A DNA stretch of 64,000 bases from Sulfuricurvum sp. (GCF_028710345.1 NZ_JAQTUH010000008.1:60570-124569); one strand, 5' to 3'; numbered from the stretch's first letter, positions 52,430 to 62,085 are shown. Numbers and translations are program-made. Notes: generated by a model not told the origin, from the sequence alone.

Positions 52430-52867
52430 TTAGGATATTAAAAAATCTTCTAAATCAATATTTTCTGTTTCAAGAACTGGCGATAATGAAAATACACTAT
52501 ACGGTTTTACACTGCTTTGTATTCCACTGTTAAGAGGATGCCATGAGGGGAGTGGTTGGTTGTGATAGCGTAAACGATAGGCGCAGGTGGGTGGGAGCCA
52601 ATCAAATTCAGCCGCACGATCAATAGTGAGTTGCGTACACTCTTCGACGAGTTTGAACCGTTCTGGATAGTTACTGCATCCACCGTTTTGTAAATCATAG
52701 CATCGGCATACAACTCTGGTGGTGAGGATAGGAGCATCCTCTTCTTCACCTTGTAAACGGTGCAGACAGCATAATCCGCACCCATCACACAGCATCTCCC
52801 ACTCTTCTTTGCTCAGTTCTTTGAGAGATTTTGTCTCCCAAAAGCGATTATTTGTTGTGTTCAACAT
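52430..52867 (-). CDS. YcgN/UPF0260-family cysteine-cluster protein
   Basis: The 145-residue product has LCDGCGLCCLHRL, RVVCRCYDL, and CSNYPERFKLVEEC in the YcgN/UPF0260 arrangement, plus a WLPPTCAYRL segment. It probably binds metal or an iron-sulfur cluster through the cysteines; the role is unknown. It lies 19 bases from the HtrA-like gene on the same strand. Confidence 0.88.
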   Translation of the reverse strand: MLNTTNNRFWETKSLKELSKEEWEMLCDGCGLCCLHRLQGEEEDAPILTTRVVCRCYDLQNGGCSNYPERFKLVEECTQLTIDRAAEFDWLPPTCAYRLRYHNQPLPSWHPLNSGIQSSVKPYSVFSLSPVLETENIDLEDFLIS

Positions 52868-52886
52868 GATTCATTATCCTAGTGTG

Positions 52887-54164
52887 TTAATTGTTTGTAG
52901 CATACGCTTGCAGTGCTGTTTTAGAACCAATGGGCAAGAGTGCAGACTCTTTGTTGCGGCGAATGGTGATAAATCCAAGATCGTTTTCTCCCAGTTTTGA
53001 GAGCTGAGTATTGAACTCTTTGATAGTTTTAATAGGGAATGTATTGAGAGAGACAATAGTGTCTCCGCTTATAAAACCTGCTGTTTTGGCATTTCCATAA
53101 CTATAACTGATAATAAGCCCCTCAGAATTTTCATTAACAATAAAACCTAGTTTTTCAGCTTTGTCACCCCTTCCGATGTTGTTCTCTTTTTCTTGAGATG
53201 GGGTTGCTGATCCTAGAGTAAGCGTTGTCGATAATATTTTTTTATTCCGTATATAGTTAAGGGTGAGTAAATCATTGGGATGAGAACGATAGAGGAATCG
53301 ATGAAGCATTTCATGATCGGTGAATTTTTCGTTGTTGACCCCTAGAATGCTATCTCCTACACGAAGTCCTGCCACCTCTGCCGGGCTATTTTTCTCTACG
53401 GAGGTAATAAGACATGAATATGGATGTCCTATACGGCGTGAAACCTTGTCAGAAATAAGAAGTGTTGCACCCATATAGCCTCGTAGTATATTCTTTTCTT
53501 TAAGGAGTGTTTGTGTGATGGAGAGAGCATCCTCTATAGGAATAGCAAAACCGATATTAGTATAATTTCCGGATCGGGAAAATGTCATAGCAGCGATCCC
53601 GATAACTTCTCCTTGTGTATTGAATAATGGTCCCCCTGAATTTCCGGGATTGATTGCCGCATCGGTTTGAATAAAATAGTGATAGGGATAGTTGTGCAGT
53701 GAGCGTTTAAGTGCACTGATTATCCCGACAGTGACACTGGAAGTGAGTGAATAAGGTGCTCCGATAACAAAAACATCATCCCCTATCGAGAGGTTTGACT
53801 CTGCAGAAATAGGAAGTTTTGGTGCATGAAAGCTAGGGACACTTAAAATAGCTATATCGGATTTTTCATCTTTAGCGACGAGTGTTGCGATGTGCTCAGT
53901 ATTATTATGATCAATGATAAATATTTTTTTCCCATCTTTAATGACATGTTCATTGGTAAGAATATGGTGATCCTCATCAATCACAAATCCTGATCCCCCT
54001 GAGTCACTTTGGATGAGTTCAGTTTCTTCATAAATTGTATCGTTACGTTGTATTTTTACTTTGACTACAGAGGGGATAAGCTGTTCTGCTTTTTGTGCAA
54101 TAGGATGTTCTGAGGCATAGATAAACGTAAAAATGAAAGAGAGTATAAAAGTGAGTCGTGACAT
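52887..54164 (-). CDS. HtrA/DegQ-type periplasmic serine protease
   Basis: The 425-residue exported protease has a signal peptide (1-16, ending YAS), a trypsin-like domain with catalytic H73 (TNEHVI), D103 (KSDIAILS) and S176 (NPGNSGGPL), and two PDZ domains (about 225-320 and 335-410; GDSILGVNNEKFTD, GDTIVSLNTFPIKT). It should degrade or chaperone misfolded envelope proteins. It follows the FhlB-like gene by 8 bases. All triad residues are present. Confidence 0.94.
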   Translation of the reverse strand: MSRLTFILSFIFTFIYASEHPIAQKAEQLIPSVVKVKIQRNDTIYEETELIQSDSGGSGFVIDEDHHILTNEHVIKDGKKIFIIDHNNTEHIATLVAKDEKSDIAILSVPSFHAPKLPISAESNLSIGDDVFVIGAPYSLTSSVTVGIISALKRSLHNYPYHYFIQTDAAINPGNSGGPLFNTQGEVIGIAAMTFSRSGNYTNIGFAIPIEDALSITQTLLKEKNILRGYMGATLLISDKVSRRIGHPYSCLITSVEKNSPAEVAGLRVGDSILGVNNEKFTDHEMLHRFLYRSHPNDLLTLNYIRNKKILSTTLTLGSATPSQEKENNIGRGDKAEKLGFIVNENSEGLIISYSYGNAKTAGFISGDTIVSLNTFPIKTIKEFNTQLSKLGENDLGFITIRRNKESALLPIGSKTALQAYATNN

Positions 54165-54172
54165 AGATTATC

Positions 54173-54433
54173 CTAGTTTTTTGGCGATGTGCGGGTAACA
54201 TTATAGAGAAACTTAAAAACTTCCGCTACTGCAACGTAAAGTTTTTCAGGGATTTCATGGTCGATTTCAACTTTACTGAGTAATTCGACGAGATCTTCAT
54301 TTTTTTGAATGGGGAGATTATGAAGCTCAGCTATCTTGATGATACTTTCTGCACTCTCACCTTTCCCTTTTGCAACTACTTTTGGTGCGTTTTCTTTGGT
54401 CGTATCGTATCGAAGCGCAACTGCTTTTTTCAT
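54173..54433 (-). CDS. FhlB-like protein, homologue of the FlhB C-terminal domain
   Basis: The 86-residue protein matches the cytoplasmic tail of FlhB/YscU export-switch proteins: AVALRYDTTKENAPKVVAKG and the ELLSKVEIDHEIPEKLYVAV helix. There is no NPTH autocleavage site. Such solo tails (FhlB) can replace the autocleaved part of FlhB. It overlaps the FliK-like gene by 4 bases at its 5' end, so they are coupled and likely act together in the export switch. Confidence 0.85.
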   Translation of the reverse strand: MKKAVALRYDTTKENAPKVVAKGKGESAESIIKIAELHNLPIQKNEDLVELLSKVEIDHEIPEKLYVAVAEVFKFLYNVTRTSPKN

Positions 54434-55383
54434 ACCGTAACCTCAAATCCGGTGTAGTTATCTCCATCATTTTGATTATAGGCATTTGATACAGGGGTAA
54501 GTATCTCTTTGTTCTCAACAATTCGAATATTACGTAAAACCAATTCTGCTTCTTGAAGGAGAGATTTGAGGGAAGAAAGGTTCTCTTTTAAAACTTTTTT
54601 AAGTTCAGGTTTCTCGGTATGAATCTGAATATCGAGATTATTTTGCTCATACAGCGCCATCATAAGATCAATATCTCCATACTCTTTGAGGGTAAGATTT
54701 ATTTCACAATAAAACTTTCCACTTTTCCCTTTTTTAGAAGAGAGAGAACCTTTTTCAAGCCCATCCCATGCAAATGGAAAATAGAGAGAATTGGAGGCAT
54801 TGAGATGGGATTGAAGTTGATGATAGTCGATTTGAGTAATAAGATTATCAATTTTGGTTTGAAGTTGTGCAGATTGTGGGGAATCATCCCCTTTTAGGTC
54901 GTCACTTAGATGCAAGAGCTGAGATTTAACATCACGCTCTATCTCTCTTAAAGATTCAGGAGTTGGATTAGTACCCAAAGAGGCTATTTTGGATTCCATG
55001 AATACCCCTGAATGGGATATTTTCTCTTTGAGTAGAGGAGAATTGAGTGTCGATGCTGATTGGATAAATGTTTCAAGCTTTTCTCCTTTTTTAGCAAGTT
55101 GAGGGTCTGATTTAAGATTGTCTAAAAGTGATTTGAGATTATCGGTAAAGTTCCCCATCGTTTTAAATGAAGGGTTGTTTTTGAGAAGATCGAGGAGGAG
55201 GGCATCTGATTTTGTGTTATTGATTTTATCATTAAACAATGAGGAAAGAAATGTTTTAATATCTTTATGCTCTTTGAGATCACTTAACTGCTCAGGGGTT
55301 GCGTGTTTGAGAATTTCGTTTAATACTTTGTTGGTATTGGGGATGAGCAAGGAGAGTTTGGTATTGGTAGCTGATGAAATCAT
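54430..55383 (-). CDS. FliK-like hook-length protein (C-terminal domain only clear)
   Basis: The 317-residue protein has a long helical N-terminal region and a C-terminal domain resembling the FliK (Flg_hook) fold: EINLTLKEYGDIDLMMAL, NLDIQIHTEKPELKKVLKEN, and the ending RNIRIVENKE. The FliK fold checks hook length and triggers the export switch. The adjacent FhlB-like gene supports this. It lacks the usual long Pro/Gln-rich ruler, so it could be a second FliK-like protein. The N-terminus has no recognised family. Confidence 0.6.
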   Translation of the reverse strand: MISSATNTKLSLLIPNTNKVLNEILKHATPEQLSDLKEHKDIKTFLSSLFNDKINNTKSDALLLDLLKNNPSFKTMGNFTDNLKSLLDNLKSDPQLAKKGEKLETFIQSASTLNSPLLKEKISHSGVFMESKIASLGTNPTPESLREIERDVKSQLLHLSDDLKGDDSPQSAQLQTKIDNLITQIDYHQLQSHLNASNSLYFPFAWDGLEKGSLSSKKGKSGKFYCEINLTLKEYGDIDLMMALYEQNNLDIQIHTEKPELKKVLKENLSSLKSLLQEAELVLRNIRIVENKEILTPVSNAYNQNDGDNYTGFEVTV

Positions 55384-55387
55384 AGAG

Positions 55388-56116
55388 TTATTTTGTTGCC
55401 GTAATAAAAAGGAGATAATCTTTTATCTCTAAATAAGCGTCTGAATAGAGCAAATCAATCTCTTTAATCCCCTCGTCGATCTCTTCATCGCTAAAGTCAC
55501 TTAAATCTGACATGAATCGATAACGTAGCATAGTAAACCAATCCTCTTTGGAGAGTTGAAAGGTATGGGCATCGCTTAAAATATTGACTCTAAAACCTGC
55601 GTGTTCCAGTTCCTTTTGCAGAAGAGAGAATGGTGGCTGATGAGACTTAAATGCATCTTTGGCTTTTTGCCAAAATGGAAATTCAACCTCTTGCGGGCGT
55701 GTGATTATAAGCAGTTTCCCTTGGAGTGGAAGTTGTTGATACACTTGTTCCCATAAGTGCGAACGCTCCGCTAGATGATGAATAACCTCTTTAAAAAGCA
55801 TTTTTGTGTAGGAGAGATGATGCGCGATGAAACCCTCGGCATCGGTGCAGATAGCTTCGATTCCATCTAAAAGAGATGCTTCACAACACATTTTTGGAGA
55901 TGGCTCAACGCAATACGCTTTTGTTAAACCTGCTTCTTGTGCTAAACGTTGTGTAAATGTCCCTGTCCCTCCACCAATATCCACAAGAGTATCATTAGAA
56001 TTCAGCTCAAGTGTATAATGAATATACTGATTAACAAAATCTTTGTATTCAGAAGAGAATTGCCATAAGTCATTAAATTTTTCAGCAAGTGAATCATAAT
56101 GATTAGTGTGTTTCAT
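55388..56116 (-). CDS. Class I SAM-dependent methyltransferase
   Basis: The 242-residue protein has the SAM motifs LVDIGGGTGTFTQRLA (near 58-73), CVEPSPKM and EAICTDAEGF, then the helical C-terminus common in UbiE-type enzymes. The substrate is unknown; small-molecule or quinone methylation is possible. It lies 4 bases upstream of the FliK-like gene on the same strand. Confidence 0.82.
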   Translation of the reverse strand: MKHTNHYDSLAEKFNDLWQFSSEYKDFVNQYIHYTLELNSNDTLVDIGGGTGTFTQRLAQEAGLTKAYCVEPSPKMCCEASLLDGIEAICTDAEGFIAHHLSYTKMLFKEVIHHLAERSHLWEQVYQQLPLQGKLLIITRPQEVEFPFWQKAKDAFKSHQPPFSLLQKELEHAGFRVNILSDAHTFQLSKEDWFTMLRYRFMSDLSDFSDEEIDEGIKEIDLLYSDAYLEIKDYLLFITATK

Positions 56117-56127
56117 TGCAAGACGTT

Positions 56128-56361
56128 TTATTCTTTTTCTTTCGGTTCTTGAGAAGTTCCTTTTTCATCAGGGGGAGGACGAAATTTTCCATCTTTAATC
56201 CCTTGAGAAATCTTTTCAAGAGTGTGTTTTGCTTGTAATTCTTGATTAACACTTGTGTCTTTAAGAGGAAGTACAAAAGCAAGTAATATGAAAATTAGGC
56301 TAAAAATTAATCCGCCTAATCCGGCAAGAATCAGTTTGAGTTTTTCATCATTCATTATCAT
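56128..56361 (-). CDS. Small membrane protein with charged tail
   Basis: The 77-residue protein has one hydrophobic segment (about 8-33), then a periplasmic or cytosolic tail with a Pro/Lys/Glu-rich end (RPPPDEKGTSQEPKEKE). I do not recognise it. A start two codons later is possible. It lies 11 bases from the methyltransferase gene on the same strand. Confidence 0.6.
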   Translation of the reverse strand: MIMNDEKLKLILAGLGGLIFSLIFILLAFVLPLKDTSVNQELQAKHTLEKISQGIKDGKFRPPPDEKGTSQEPKEKE

Positions 56362-56396
56362 GCTCTCCCATTAAATATGGGATATTATAGCTTATT

Positions 56397-56939
56397 CTAA
56401 GAGAGTTTTCCTGAAGAAACGAGTTGAGCCACGACGGCACTATTGTACATAATTTTATTATAGTATGTATGATTGACCATTCCGCCGTTATAGCCGCTTA
56501 TCGCATTAAAAGAGTTTCCACGGCTGTTATGCAACAAAACTAGATAATAGGTTGCTACTTTTGCGGAGAGTTGAGTATCACCTAGAAGTCGTGCTGCGAG
56601 TTGAATATCGCTTAGATTGTTCAACCAATTTAGAGCTTTAATATTTTGAGAAACATGACGTGCAGTTGAAACACGGATTTGCATTGCTCCCAATGATGCT
56701 TTGGTAATCGAGCGATGATTATGAAAATCACCGATTGTATTTTTGCCGGCGCTACTCTCGGTTAAACAGATAGCACTAACCATATTTTCATAGGTTTTCC
56801 CATTTTTATCGGGAATATTTTTGGCAACGTTTCGAACCGTTTGCAATACATGAAGTTGCTTTGGGCTCATCGTGTCATTTGTATTATCGGCTAATGATGC
56901 ACATACAAAGAGAACTAGTAATGAAAGTGATTTCATCAT
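56397..56939 (-). CDS. Lytic transglycosylase-like exported protein (SLT fold)
   Basis: The 180-residue protein has a signal peptide (MMKSLSLLVLFVCASLA) and an SLT/lysozyme-like domain: catalytic Glu in AICLTESSAGKN, then SLGAMQIRVSTARH, and NAISGYNGG. It should cut glycan strands in peptidoglycan, perhaps for insertion of an envelope structure. AGGAGG seven bases before the ATG supports the start. It lies upstream of the small membrane gene on the same strand. Confidence 0.85.
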   Translation of the reverse strand: MMKSLSLLVLFVCASLADNTNDTMSPKQLHVLQTVRNVAKNIPDKNGKTYENMVSAICLTESSAGKNTIGDFHNHRSITKASLGAMQIRVSTARHVSQNIKALNWLNNLSDIQLAARLLGDTQLSAKVATYYLVLLHNSRGNSFNAISGYNGGMVNHTYYNKIMYNSAVVAQLVSSGKLS

Positions 56940-57290
56940 TTTATACCTCCTTATTTTGGTAATGAAATTTTAAGGTATATATAAGCCTAGCATACTGCGA
57001 TGAAGATTTTAAATGATTTAGTTAAGAAAAACTAATGAAAAACATCGCTTAGAGCCTATAGAGTGGGAAAGCTGACATTAAGATTAGAAGATTATTTGGG
57101 TATAAAATATTTAATAATGTTAATTAATTGTTGTTAAGTTTAAGGTTGGAGATGTAATTAAGTAAAAATTAAGTAAAAAATAGAGGTTTAAAATGGTATT
57201 TGAGTAAAAAAGAAACGTTATTTTCATTTCTACTATTTTTTTAGAAAGAAGATGCAAATTTGATATTAAAAATATGATAGAAGTTTCGGA
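56940..57290. other. AT-rich gap without a clear gene
   Basis: About 350 bases between the transglycosylase gene start and the next membrane-protein gene stop. I see only AT-rich sequence with short direct repeats of AATTAAGTAAAAA. No ORF has a ribosome site and no RNA gene is evident. Confidence 0.5.
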
Positions 57291-57581
57291 TTAGTCTTCA
57301 GAAGTGAGATAAATCCAAAACTCTTTATGCGATTTTCCCTGATTAAGAAAATAAAATTGCAAAATAGCTACACGGTATAGTGTAATTACCATTTTTGCAA
57401 ATGGGATGGCAAGTGAGAGGGTAAGCCACCAAGGTTGCTCTTTAGCACCTTTGGTCAGCATCATCTCTTCTATACCGATATTATTACTCAAATAGACACC
57501 AAATGCCATCGAGAAGATAAAATTCAAGATAACACCGAAAATGGCATATGAGAAAAATTCAGGAGAAGAGAAATCGATCAT
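57291..57581 (-). CDS. Hypothetical membrane protein
   Basis: The 96-residue protein has hydrophobic segments near 10-32 and 51-76 with a polar loop (SNNIGIEEMMLTKGAKEQPW). No family is recognised. It lies 6 bases from the pyrophosphatase stop and is on the same strand, so they are likely co-transcribed. Confidence 0.65.
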   Translation of the reverse strand: MIDFSSPEFFSYAIFGVILNFIFSMAFGVYLSNNIGIEEMMLTKGAKEQPWWLTLSLAIPFAKMVITLYRVAILQFYFLNQGKSHKEFWIYLTSED

Positions 57582-57587
57582 CGTACC

Positions 57588-58109
57588 TTACTCTTTATAA
57601 TTTTTAATAGCATCTTCAAGGATTTTGGTTGCGGATGCTTTATCTTCAAACCCTTTTACTTTTACCCATTTGCCAGGTTCAAGCATTTTATAGGTTTCAA
57701 AGAAGTTTTTGATTTTTGCCAATGTATGTTTTGGAATGTCCCCAAGGTCTTGAATCTCTTCAAACGTAGGATCGATTTTAGAGGTTGGAACGGCAAGTAA
57801 TTTTTCATCAATACCGCTCTCATCTTCCATAATTAATACACCGACAAGGCGGCAGTTTGTCACACATCCCTCAACCATAGGATATTCGGTTAAAATCAAA
57901 ATATCTGCCGGATCACCGTCTTGCGAAAGTGTTTTGTTAACAAAGCCGTAGTTAGCAGGATAATACATTGCTGAGTGCATTACGCGATCAAGTACTAAAG
58001 CACCGCTCTCTTTTTCAACTTCGTATTTAATGTTTGAACCACATGCAATTTCGATAATTGCTTTTACTTTATCCGGATTTTCACCGTACCCGATTTTATT
58101 AAGATCCAT
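57588..58109 (-). CDS. ppa: Inorganic pyrophosphatase (type I)
   Basis: The 173-residue product has the soluble type I pyrophosphatase motif DGDPADILIL, the ESGALVLDRV start and YPANYGFVNKTL. It hydrolyses pyrophosphate, driving biosynthesis. Length is normal. It begins the reverse-strand unit with the membrane protein downstream. The malic enzyme gene is divergent on the other side of a 226-base gap. Confidence 0.97.
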   Translation of the reverse strand: MDLNKIGYGENPDKVKAIIEIACGSNIKYEVEKESGALVLDRVMHSAMYYPANYGFVNKTLSQDGDPADILILTEYPMVEGCVTNCRLVGVLIMEDESGIDEKLLAVPTSKIDPTFEEIQDLGDIPKHTLAKIKNFFETYKMLEPGKWVKVKGFEDKASATKILEDAIKNYKE

Positions 58110-58335
58110 ATAACTAGCTCCCTATATTTTATGCCGAATTGTAACACTATTTATAAAAAAAATACAGTTGAAAAATATGTTACAATATTACACATATTTG
58201 GCACTAAAAAGTATTAAGTGTTACAAAAATGCAACATTTTTTGAATTTATTGCTTGATAATTACAAAAAGTGATCTGGCTTTATGAGATATAGTGTAAAG
58301 TTCTTACCATAAAAGAAAACTCACGGAGAAAAAAC

Positions 58336-59616
58336 ATGGCTACTTTTGAACAAGCGTCTTTAGATTATCATATCGCGCGAAACAAATTTGATACTAATGG
58401 AAAAATTGGTACTTTGATTACAAAACCATGTGATACAGTTGATGAACTCTCTATGGCATATAGTCCTGGAGTTGCTTACCCGTGTTTGGAAATCGAAAAA
58501 GATATCGATACTGCATACGACTATACCAATAAAGGTAACTTGGTAGCCGTTATCTCTGATGGTACTGCTGTTTTGGGTCTTGGCGATATCGGTCATCTAG
58601 CAGGTAAACCGGTCATGGAAGGAAAATGTGTCCTTTTCAAATCGTTTGCAAAAGTAGATGCTGTTGATATTGAACTAAACGTTCACGATACAGAATCAAT
58701 CATTGCAACGGTAGCAGCCATTGCCGATACATTCGGTGGAATCAACCTTGAAGATATCGCTGCACCACAATGTTTTGAAATTGAAGAGCGCTTGAAAGAG
58801 ATTTGTAACGTCCCTGTTTTCCATGACGATCAACACGGTACAGCGGTTATTACTACAGCTGGTCTTATTAATGCACTTGAAATGAGTGGTAAAAATGCTG
58901 AAGATCTTAAAGTCGTCGTAATCGGTGCAGGTGCAAGTGGTATCGCGTGTGCAACAATGTACAAAGCTTTGGGTGTTAAAAACATTACGATGTTGGATTC
59001 AAAAGGGGTTATCCACTCTGGACGTACCGATTTGAACAAACAAAAAGCAATGTTTGCGTTTGAAACAAATGATCGTACGCCAGCAGATGCGGCACAAGGT
59101 GCTGATATGATCTTGGGTCTCTCAGGACCTGAGCAAATTACGCAAGATATGGTTCGTTCAATGGCTCCAAACCCGATTATTTTTGCATGTGCTAACCCAA
59201 CTCCTGAAATCATGCCTGATCTTGCAAAAGCGGTTCGTGATGATTTGATTATCGGTACAGGTCGTAGTGATTTTGCTAACCAAGTAAACAATGTTCTTGG
59301 TTTTCCATTCATTTTCCGTGGTGCATTAGATGTTCGCGCAACTAAAATTACCGAAAATATGAAAATGGCAGCATCTCGTGCCCTCGCAGCGTTGGCAAAA
59401 GAGGCAACACCGGATTATGTACAAGCAGCGCATAACCGTACCGACATGACCTTTGGTCCTGAATACATTATCCCATCACCGTTTGATAAACGTCTTATGG
59501 TATGGGTCTCATCTGCGGTTGCTCAAGCGGCTATCGAAGATGGTGTTGCACGTGTAAAAGAGTTCGACCTCGAAGCATACAAAGCAAAACTTCACGATAT
59601 GGCGGTTAATTCATAA
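58336..59616 (+). CDS. Malic enzyme (NAD(P)-dependent)
   Basis: The 426-residue product has [14 protein letters not shown], the [13 protein letters not shown] segment, the acidic metal site [10 protein letters not shown], and a nucleotide-binding [12 protein letters not shown]. It converts malate to pyruvate and CO2 or the reverse. Length fits the short MaeB-like core without the phosphotransacetylase extension. It is followed by the pyruvate/oxaloacetate carboxylase subunit gene, so the two link C4 acids and pyruvate. A clear hairpin after the stop separates them. Confidence 0.93.
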   Translation: MATFEQASLDYHIARNKFDTNGKIGTLITKPCDTVDELSMAYSPGVAYPCLEIEKDIDTAYDYTNKGNLVAVISDGTAVLGLGDIGHLAGKPVMEGKCVLFKSFAKVDAVDIELNVHDTESIIATVAAIADTFGGINLEDIAAPQCFEIEERLKEICNVPVFHDDQHGTAVITTAGLINALEMSGKNAEDLKVVVIGAGASGIACATMYKALGVKNITMLDSKGVIHSGRTDLNKQKAMFAFETNDRTPADAAQGADMILGLSGPEQITQDMVRSMAPNPIIFACANPTPEIMPDLAKAVRDDLIIGTGRSDFANQVNNVLGFPFIFRGALDVRATKITENMKMAASRALAALAKEATPDYVQAAHNRTDMTFGPEYIIPSPFDKRLMVWVSSAVAQAAIEDGVARVKEFDLEAYKAKLHDMAVNS

Positions 59617-59648
59617 ATATTTTTATAATTTAAATTTTAAATTATTTC

Positions 59649-59678
59649 AACGGAGTAAAAGGTCTCTTTTATTCCGTT
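59649..59678 (+). terminator. Strong hairpin after malic enzyme gene
   Basis: AACGGA and TCCGTT, with TAAAAG and CTTTTA inside and a GTCT loop, form a 13-bp stem with one G-T pair. It is 32 bases after the stop. No long T run follows, so termination may be partial. Confidence 0.6.
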
Positions 59679-59825
59679 ATTGCCGTTGTTTAACTGCACA
59701 ACCATCTCCTATTAACTTATTTCTTTTACTTATAACACTACATTTTTGTCAAAAAAATACCCTTTTTTCTTAGTTCTAATAAAGCTTTTAGGGCTACAAT
59801 TCCACAACAAAAAAAAGTAGGACCT

Positions 59826-61622
59826 ATGGCAAAAAAATACATTGACGTAATGGACACGACATTTCGTGACGGTTTTCAATCTGTTTTTGGCGGTCGGGTG
59901 TTGATGGAAGATTTCTTTCCAGCAGTCGAAGCGGCAAAAGAAGCGGGTATTACCCATTTCGAATTTGGGGGCGGTGCCCGTTTCCAAAGCCTTTTTTTCT
60001 ATTTGAATGAAAATGCATTTGATATGATGGATCGTTTCCGCGCCATTGTTGGACCCGATGCAAATTTACAAACCCTCGCACGTGGGGTTAATACGGTTAT
60101 GCTTGATACCGGAAGCCGTGAAATGATCGACTTGCATGCAAAAATGTTTAAAAAGCACGGCACAACGACTATTCGTAATTTTGATGCCTTAAATGATATT
60201 AATAATCTAAAATATTCGGCTGAACGTATTGCTCACCATGGGTTAAAACATGAAGTAGTCGTCACAATGATGGATCTTCCTCCTAAATGTGTTGGTGCTC
60301 ATGATGTCGCTTTTTATGAGAAAACTTTACGCGATATTTTGGATTCAGGCATCCCTTATAGCTCTATTTGTTTTAAAGATGCTAGTGGAACTTCCAGTCC
60401 ACAAAAAGTATATGAAACCCTAAAAATGGCACGTAAATTAGTCCCTGAAGGGACCCATTTACGTCTCCATACCCATGAAACAGCGGGTGTAAGTGTTGCG
60501 TGTTATCTTGCTGCATTGGATGCTGGTGTTGATGGTATCGATATGGCAGCAGCTCCTGTGAGCGGGGGGACATCTCAGCCTGATATTTTGACAATGCTTC
60601 ATGCCGTTAAAGGGAAAAATTTCGATCTCGGTGGTCTTGATCTCGAAAAAATCCTTAAATATGAAGATGTTTTACAAGGTTGTTTAAAAGATTATTTTCT
60701 CCCACCAGAAGCGACACAAGTTTCGCCTCTAATCCCATTTTCACCGATGCCGGGTGGTGCGTTGACTGCTAATACTCAAATGATGCGTGATAACAATATG
60801 TTGGAACGTTATCCGGAAGTAATCCATGCAATGCGTGAAGTAGTTGAAAAAGGGGGATACGGTACATCTGTAACTCCAGTTTCACAGTTTTATTTCCAAC
60901 AAGCACTCAATAACGTCCTCATGGGTCCATGGAAAAAGATTGCACCAGGGTATGGTAAAATGGTTTTGGGTTACTTCGGTAAAACACCAACATCACCTGA
61001 TTCTGAAGTTATTCGTATTGCTCATGAACAGCTCAGTCTTGAGCCGACAACGGATCATGCTATTGATATTGCTGATCGTGATGAGAAAAAATCAATTGCT
61101 TATTGGACCAAACAATTAGAAGATGAGGGGATTGAAGTGAGTGATGAAAATATTTTCATCGCCGCATCATGTGATGTTAAAGGGATTGCATTTCTCAAAG
61201 GGGAAGCAACTGTAAATGTACGAAAAAATGGCCAAAATAGTGGCGAAAATAAGGGAGGTTTTATAATGGCAAATGGTAACTACACGGTAATCGTTGATGG
61301 AAAACAATATAATGTTCAAATTATGGAAGGGAATGTTAATGTCCAATCCGTTTCAGCTAATGCAATAGCTCAATCAGCACCTGTAGCAGCTTCTTCTGAA
61401 GCAGTAAGCGGTCATCCTATCCGTTCTGAAATTCCGGGTTCTGTCTTTAAATTGGTTGCGCAAGCGGGTGCACCGATTTCTGCAGGTGATAAGATTATGA
61501 TTTTAGAAGCGATGAAAATGGAGATTGATATTTTTGCATCTCATTCGGGTGTATTGAAATCTGTTAATGTGAATGTAAATGATAAAGTTGAAGCGGGTCA
61601 AATCCTCGCAGTTATAGAATAA
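59826..61622 (+). CDS. Pyruvate/oxaloacetate carboxylase subunit with biotin domain
   Basis: The 598-residue product has a carboxyltransferase TIM barrel (VMDTTFRDGFQSVFGG, LHTHETAG) in about 1-300, an assembly part, and a C-terminal biotin-carrier domain with biotinyl K564 in LEAMKMEID. It should move CO2 between biotin and pyruvate or oxaloacetate, as PycB or OadA. No biotin carboxylase gene is in the window. The junction before the carrier domain holds a ribosome site and ATG in frame (61253-61268), so a separate carrier may also be made. Confidence 0.93.
   Translation: MAKKYIDVMDTTFRDGFQSVFGGRVLMEDFFPAVEAAKEAGITHFEFGGGARFQSLFFYLNENAFDMMDRFRAIVGPDANLQTLARGVNTVMLDTGSREMIDLHAKMFKKHGTTTIRNFDALNDINNLKYSAERIAHHGLKHEVVVTMMDLPPKCVGAHDVAFYEKTLRDILDSGIPYSSICFKDASGTSSPQKVYETLKMARKLVPEGTHLRLHTHETAGVSVACYLAALDAGVDGIDMAAAPVSGGTSQPDILTMLHAVKGKNFDLGGLDLEKILKYEDVLQGCLKDYFLPPEATQVSPLIPFSPMPGGALTANTQMMRDNNMLERYPEVIHAMREVVEKGGYGTSVTPVSQFYFQQALNNVLMGPWKKIAPGYGKMVLGYFGKTPTSPDSEVIRIAHEQLSLEPTTDHAIDIADRDEKKSIAYWTKQLEDEGIEVSDENIFIAASCDVKGIAFLKGEATVNVRKNGQNSGENKGGFIMANGNYTVIVDGKQYNVQIMEGNVNVQSVSANAIAQSAPVAASSEAVSGHPIRSEIPGSVFKLVAQAGAPISAGDKIMILEAMKMEIDIFASHSGVLKSVNVNVNDKVEAGQILAVIE
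61253..61268 (+). promoter_or_regulatory. Internal ribosome site and in-frame ATG before the biotin domain
   Basis: GGGAGG (61253-61258) lies 7 bases before an in-frame ATG (61266-61268, codon 481), which would begin MANGNYTVIVDGK. That is exactly where a free biotin-carrier protein would start. It may be a relic of two fused genes or an active second start making a 118-residue carrier. Confidence 0.5.
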
Positions 61623-61633
61623 ATCCTTACAAG

Positions 61634-61660
61634 ACGGTGGAGTCTGTATAGACTCGCCGT
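61634..61660 (+). terminator. Hairpin after the carboxylase gene
   Basis: ACGG and CCGT with GAGTCT and AGACTC inside form a stem with a GTAT loop and a small bulge, 11 bases after the stop. A T6 run follows about 15 bases later. Probably a terminator. Confidence 0.5.
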
Positions 61661-61887
61661 ACAACTTTAAACCTCTTTTTTGCTTTATTTCTGAGACCAT
61701 TTTTCTATAAGCATCATACAAATACTATTGAAAATTTTTGCAAAGATTTAGTTCAAACTGGTACTCATAATCAAACAATCCTCGCAGTTTCTTGCTCATT
61801 CTAAACCTCTCTAATCTGTGACTTATGTATCTTTATTTTACCCTATCGGTACTTATCATTCTTAGAGAGTTTGTTATTAAAGTCGTC

Positions 61888-61908
61888 ATGCTGAACTTGA
61901 TTCAGCAT
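61888..61908. repeat. REP-type palindrome in an eroded gap
   Basis: ATGCTGAA (61888-61895) and TTCAGCAT (61901-61908) pair across CTTGA, a common REP-like core found in many bacteria. It lies in the 460-base stretch between the carboxylase gene and the TolC-like gene (61623-62085) that otherwise has only fragments and a promoter. A different REP and a REP-associated transposase are 2 kb away. Confidence 0.6.
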
Positions 61909-62020
61909 CTATATTGTATTCTAAATCTCGTATCAAGCCCTAAAGGATTTCCTATGGTCATACGTGATGACAATTGAGAATACTAGAACGAATCAGCCGT
62001 GCATGCGGGTAGATTCAGCT

Positions 62021-62048
62021 TTGGATTTAAAATGTATTTCGTTATAAT
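62021..62048 (+). promoter_or_regulatory. Promoter for the truncated TolC-like gene
   Basis: TTGGAT (62021-62026) and TATAAT (62043-62048) are 16 bases apart. Transcription would begin near 62055, 31 bases before the ATG at 62086. The gene is therefore likely to be transcribed despite its truncation. Confidence 0.55.
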
Positions 62049-62085
62049 CTATCAAAAATAGGGTTTGACCTTGTTGGAGGTAAAA

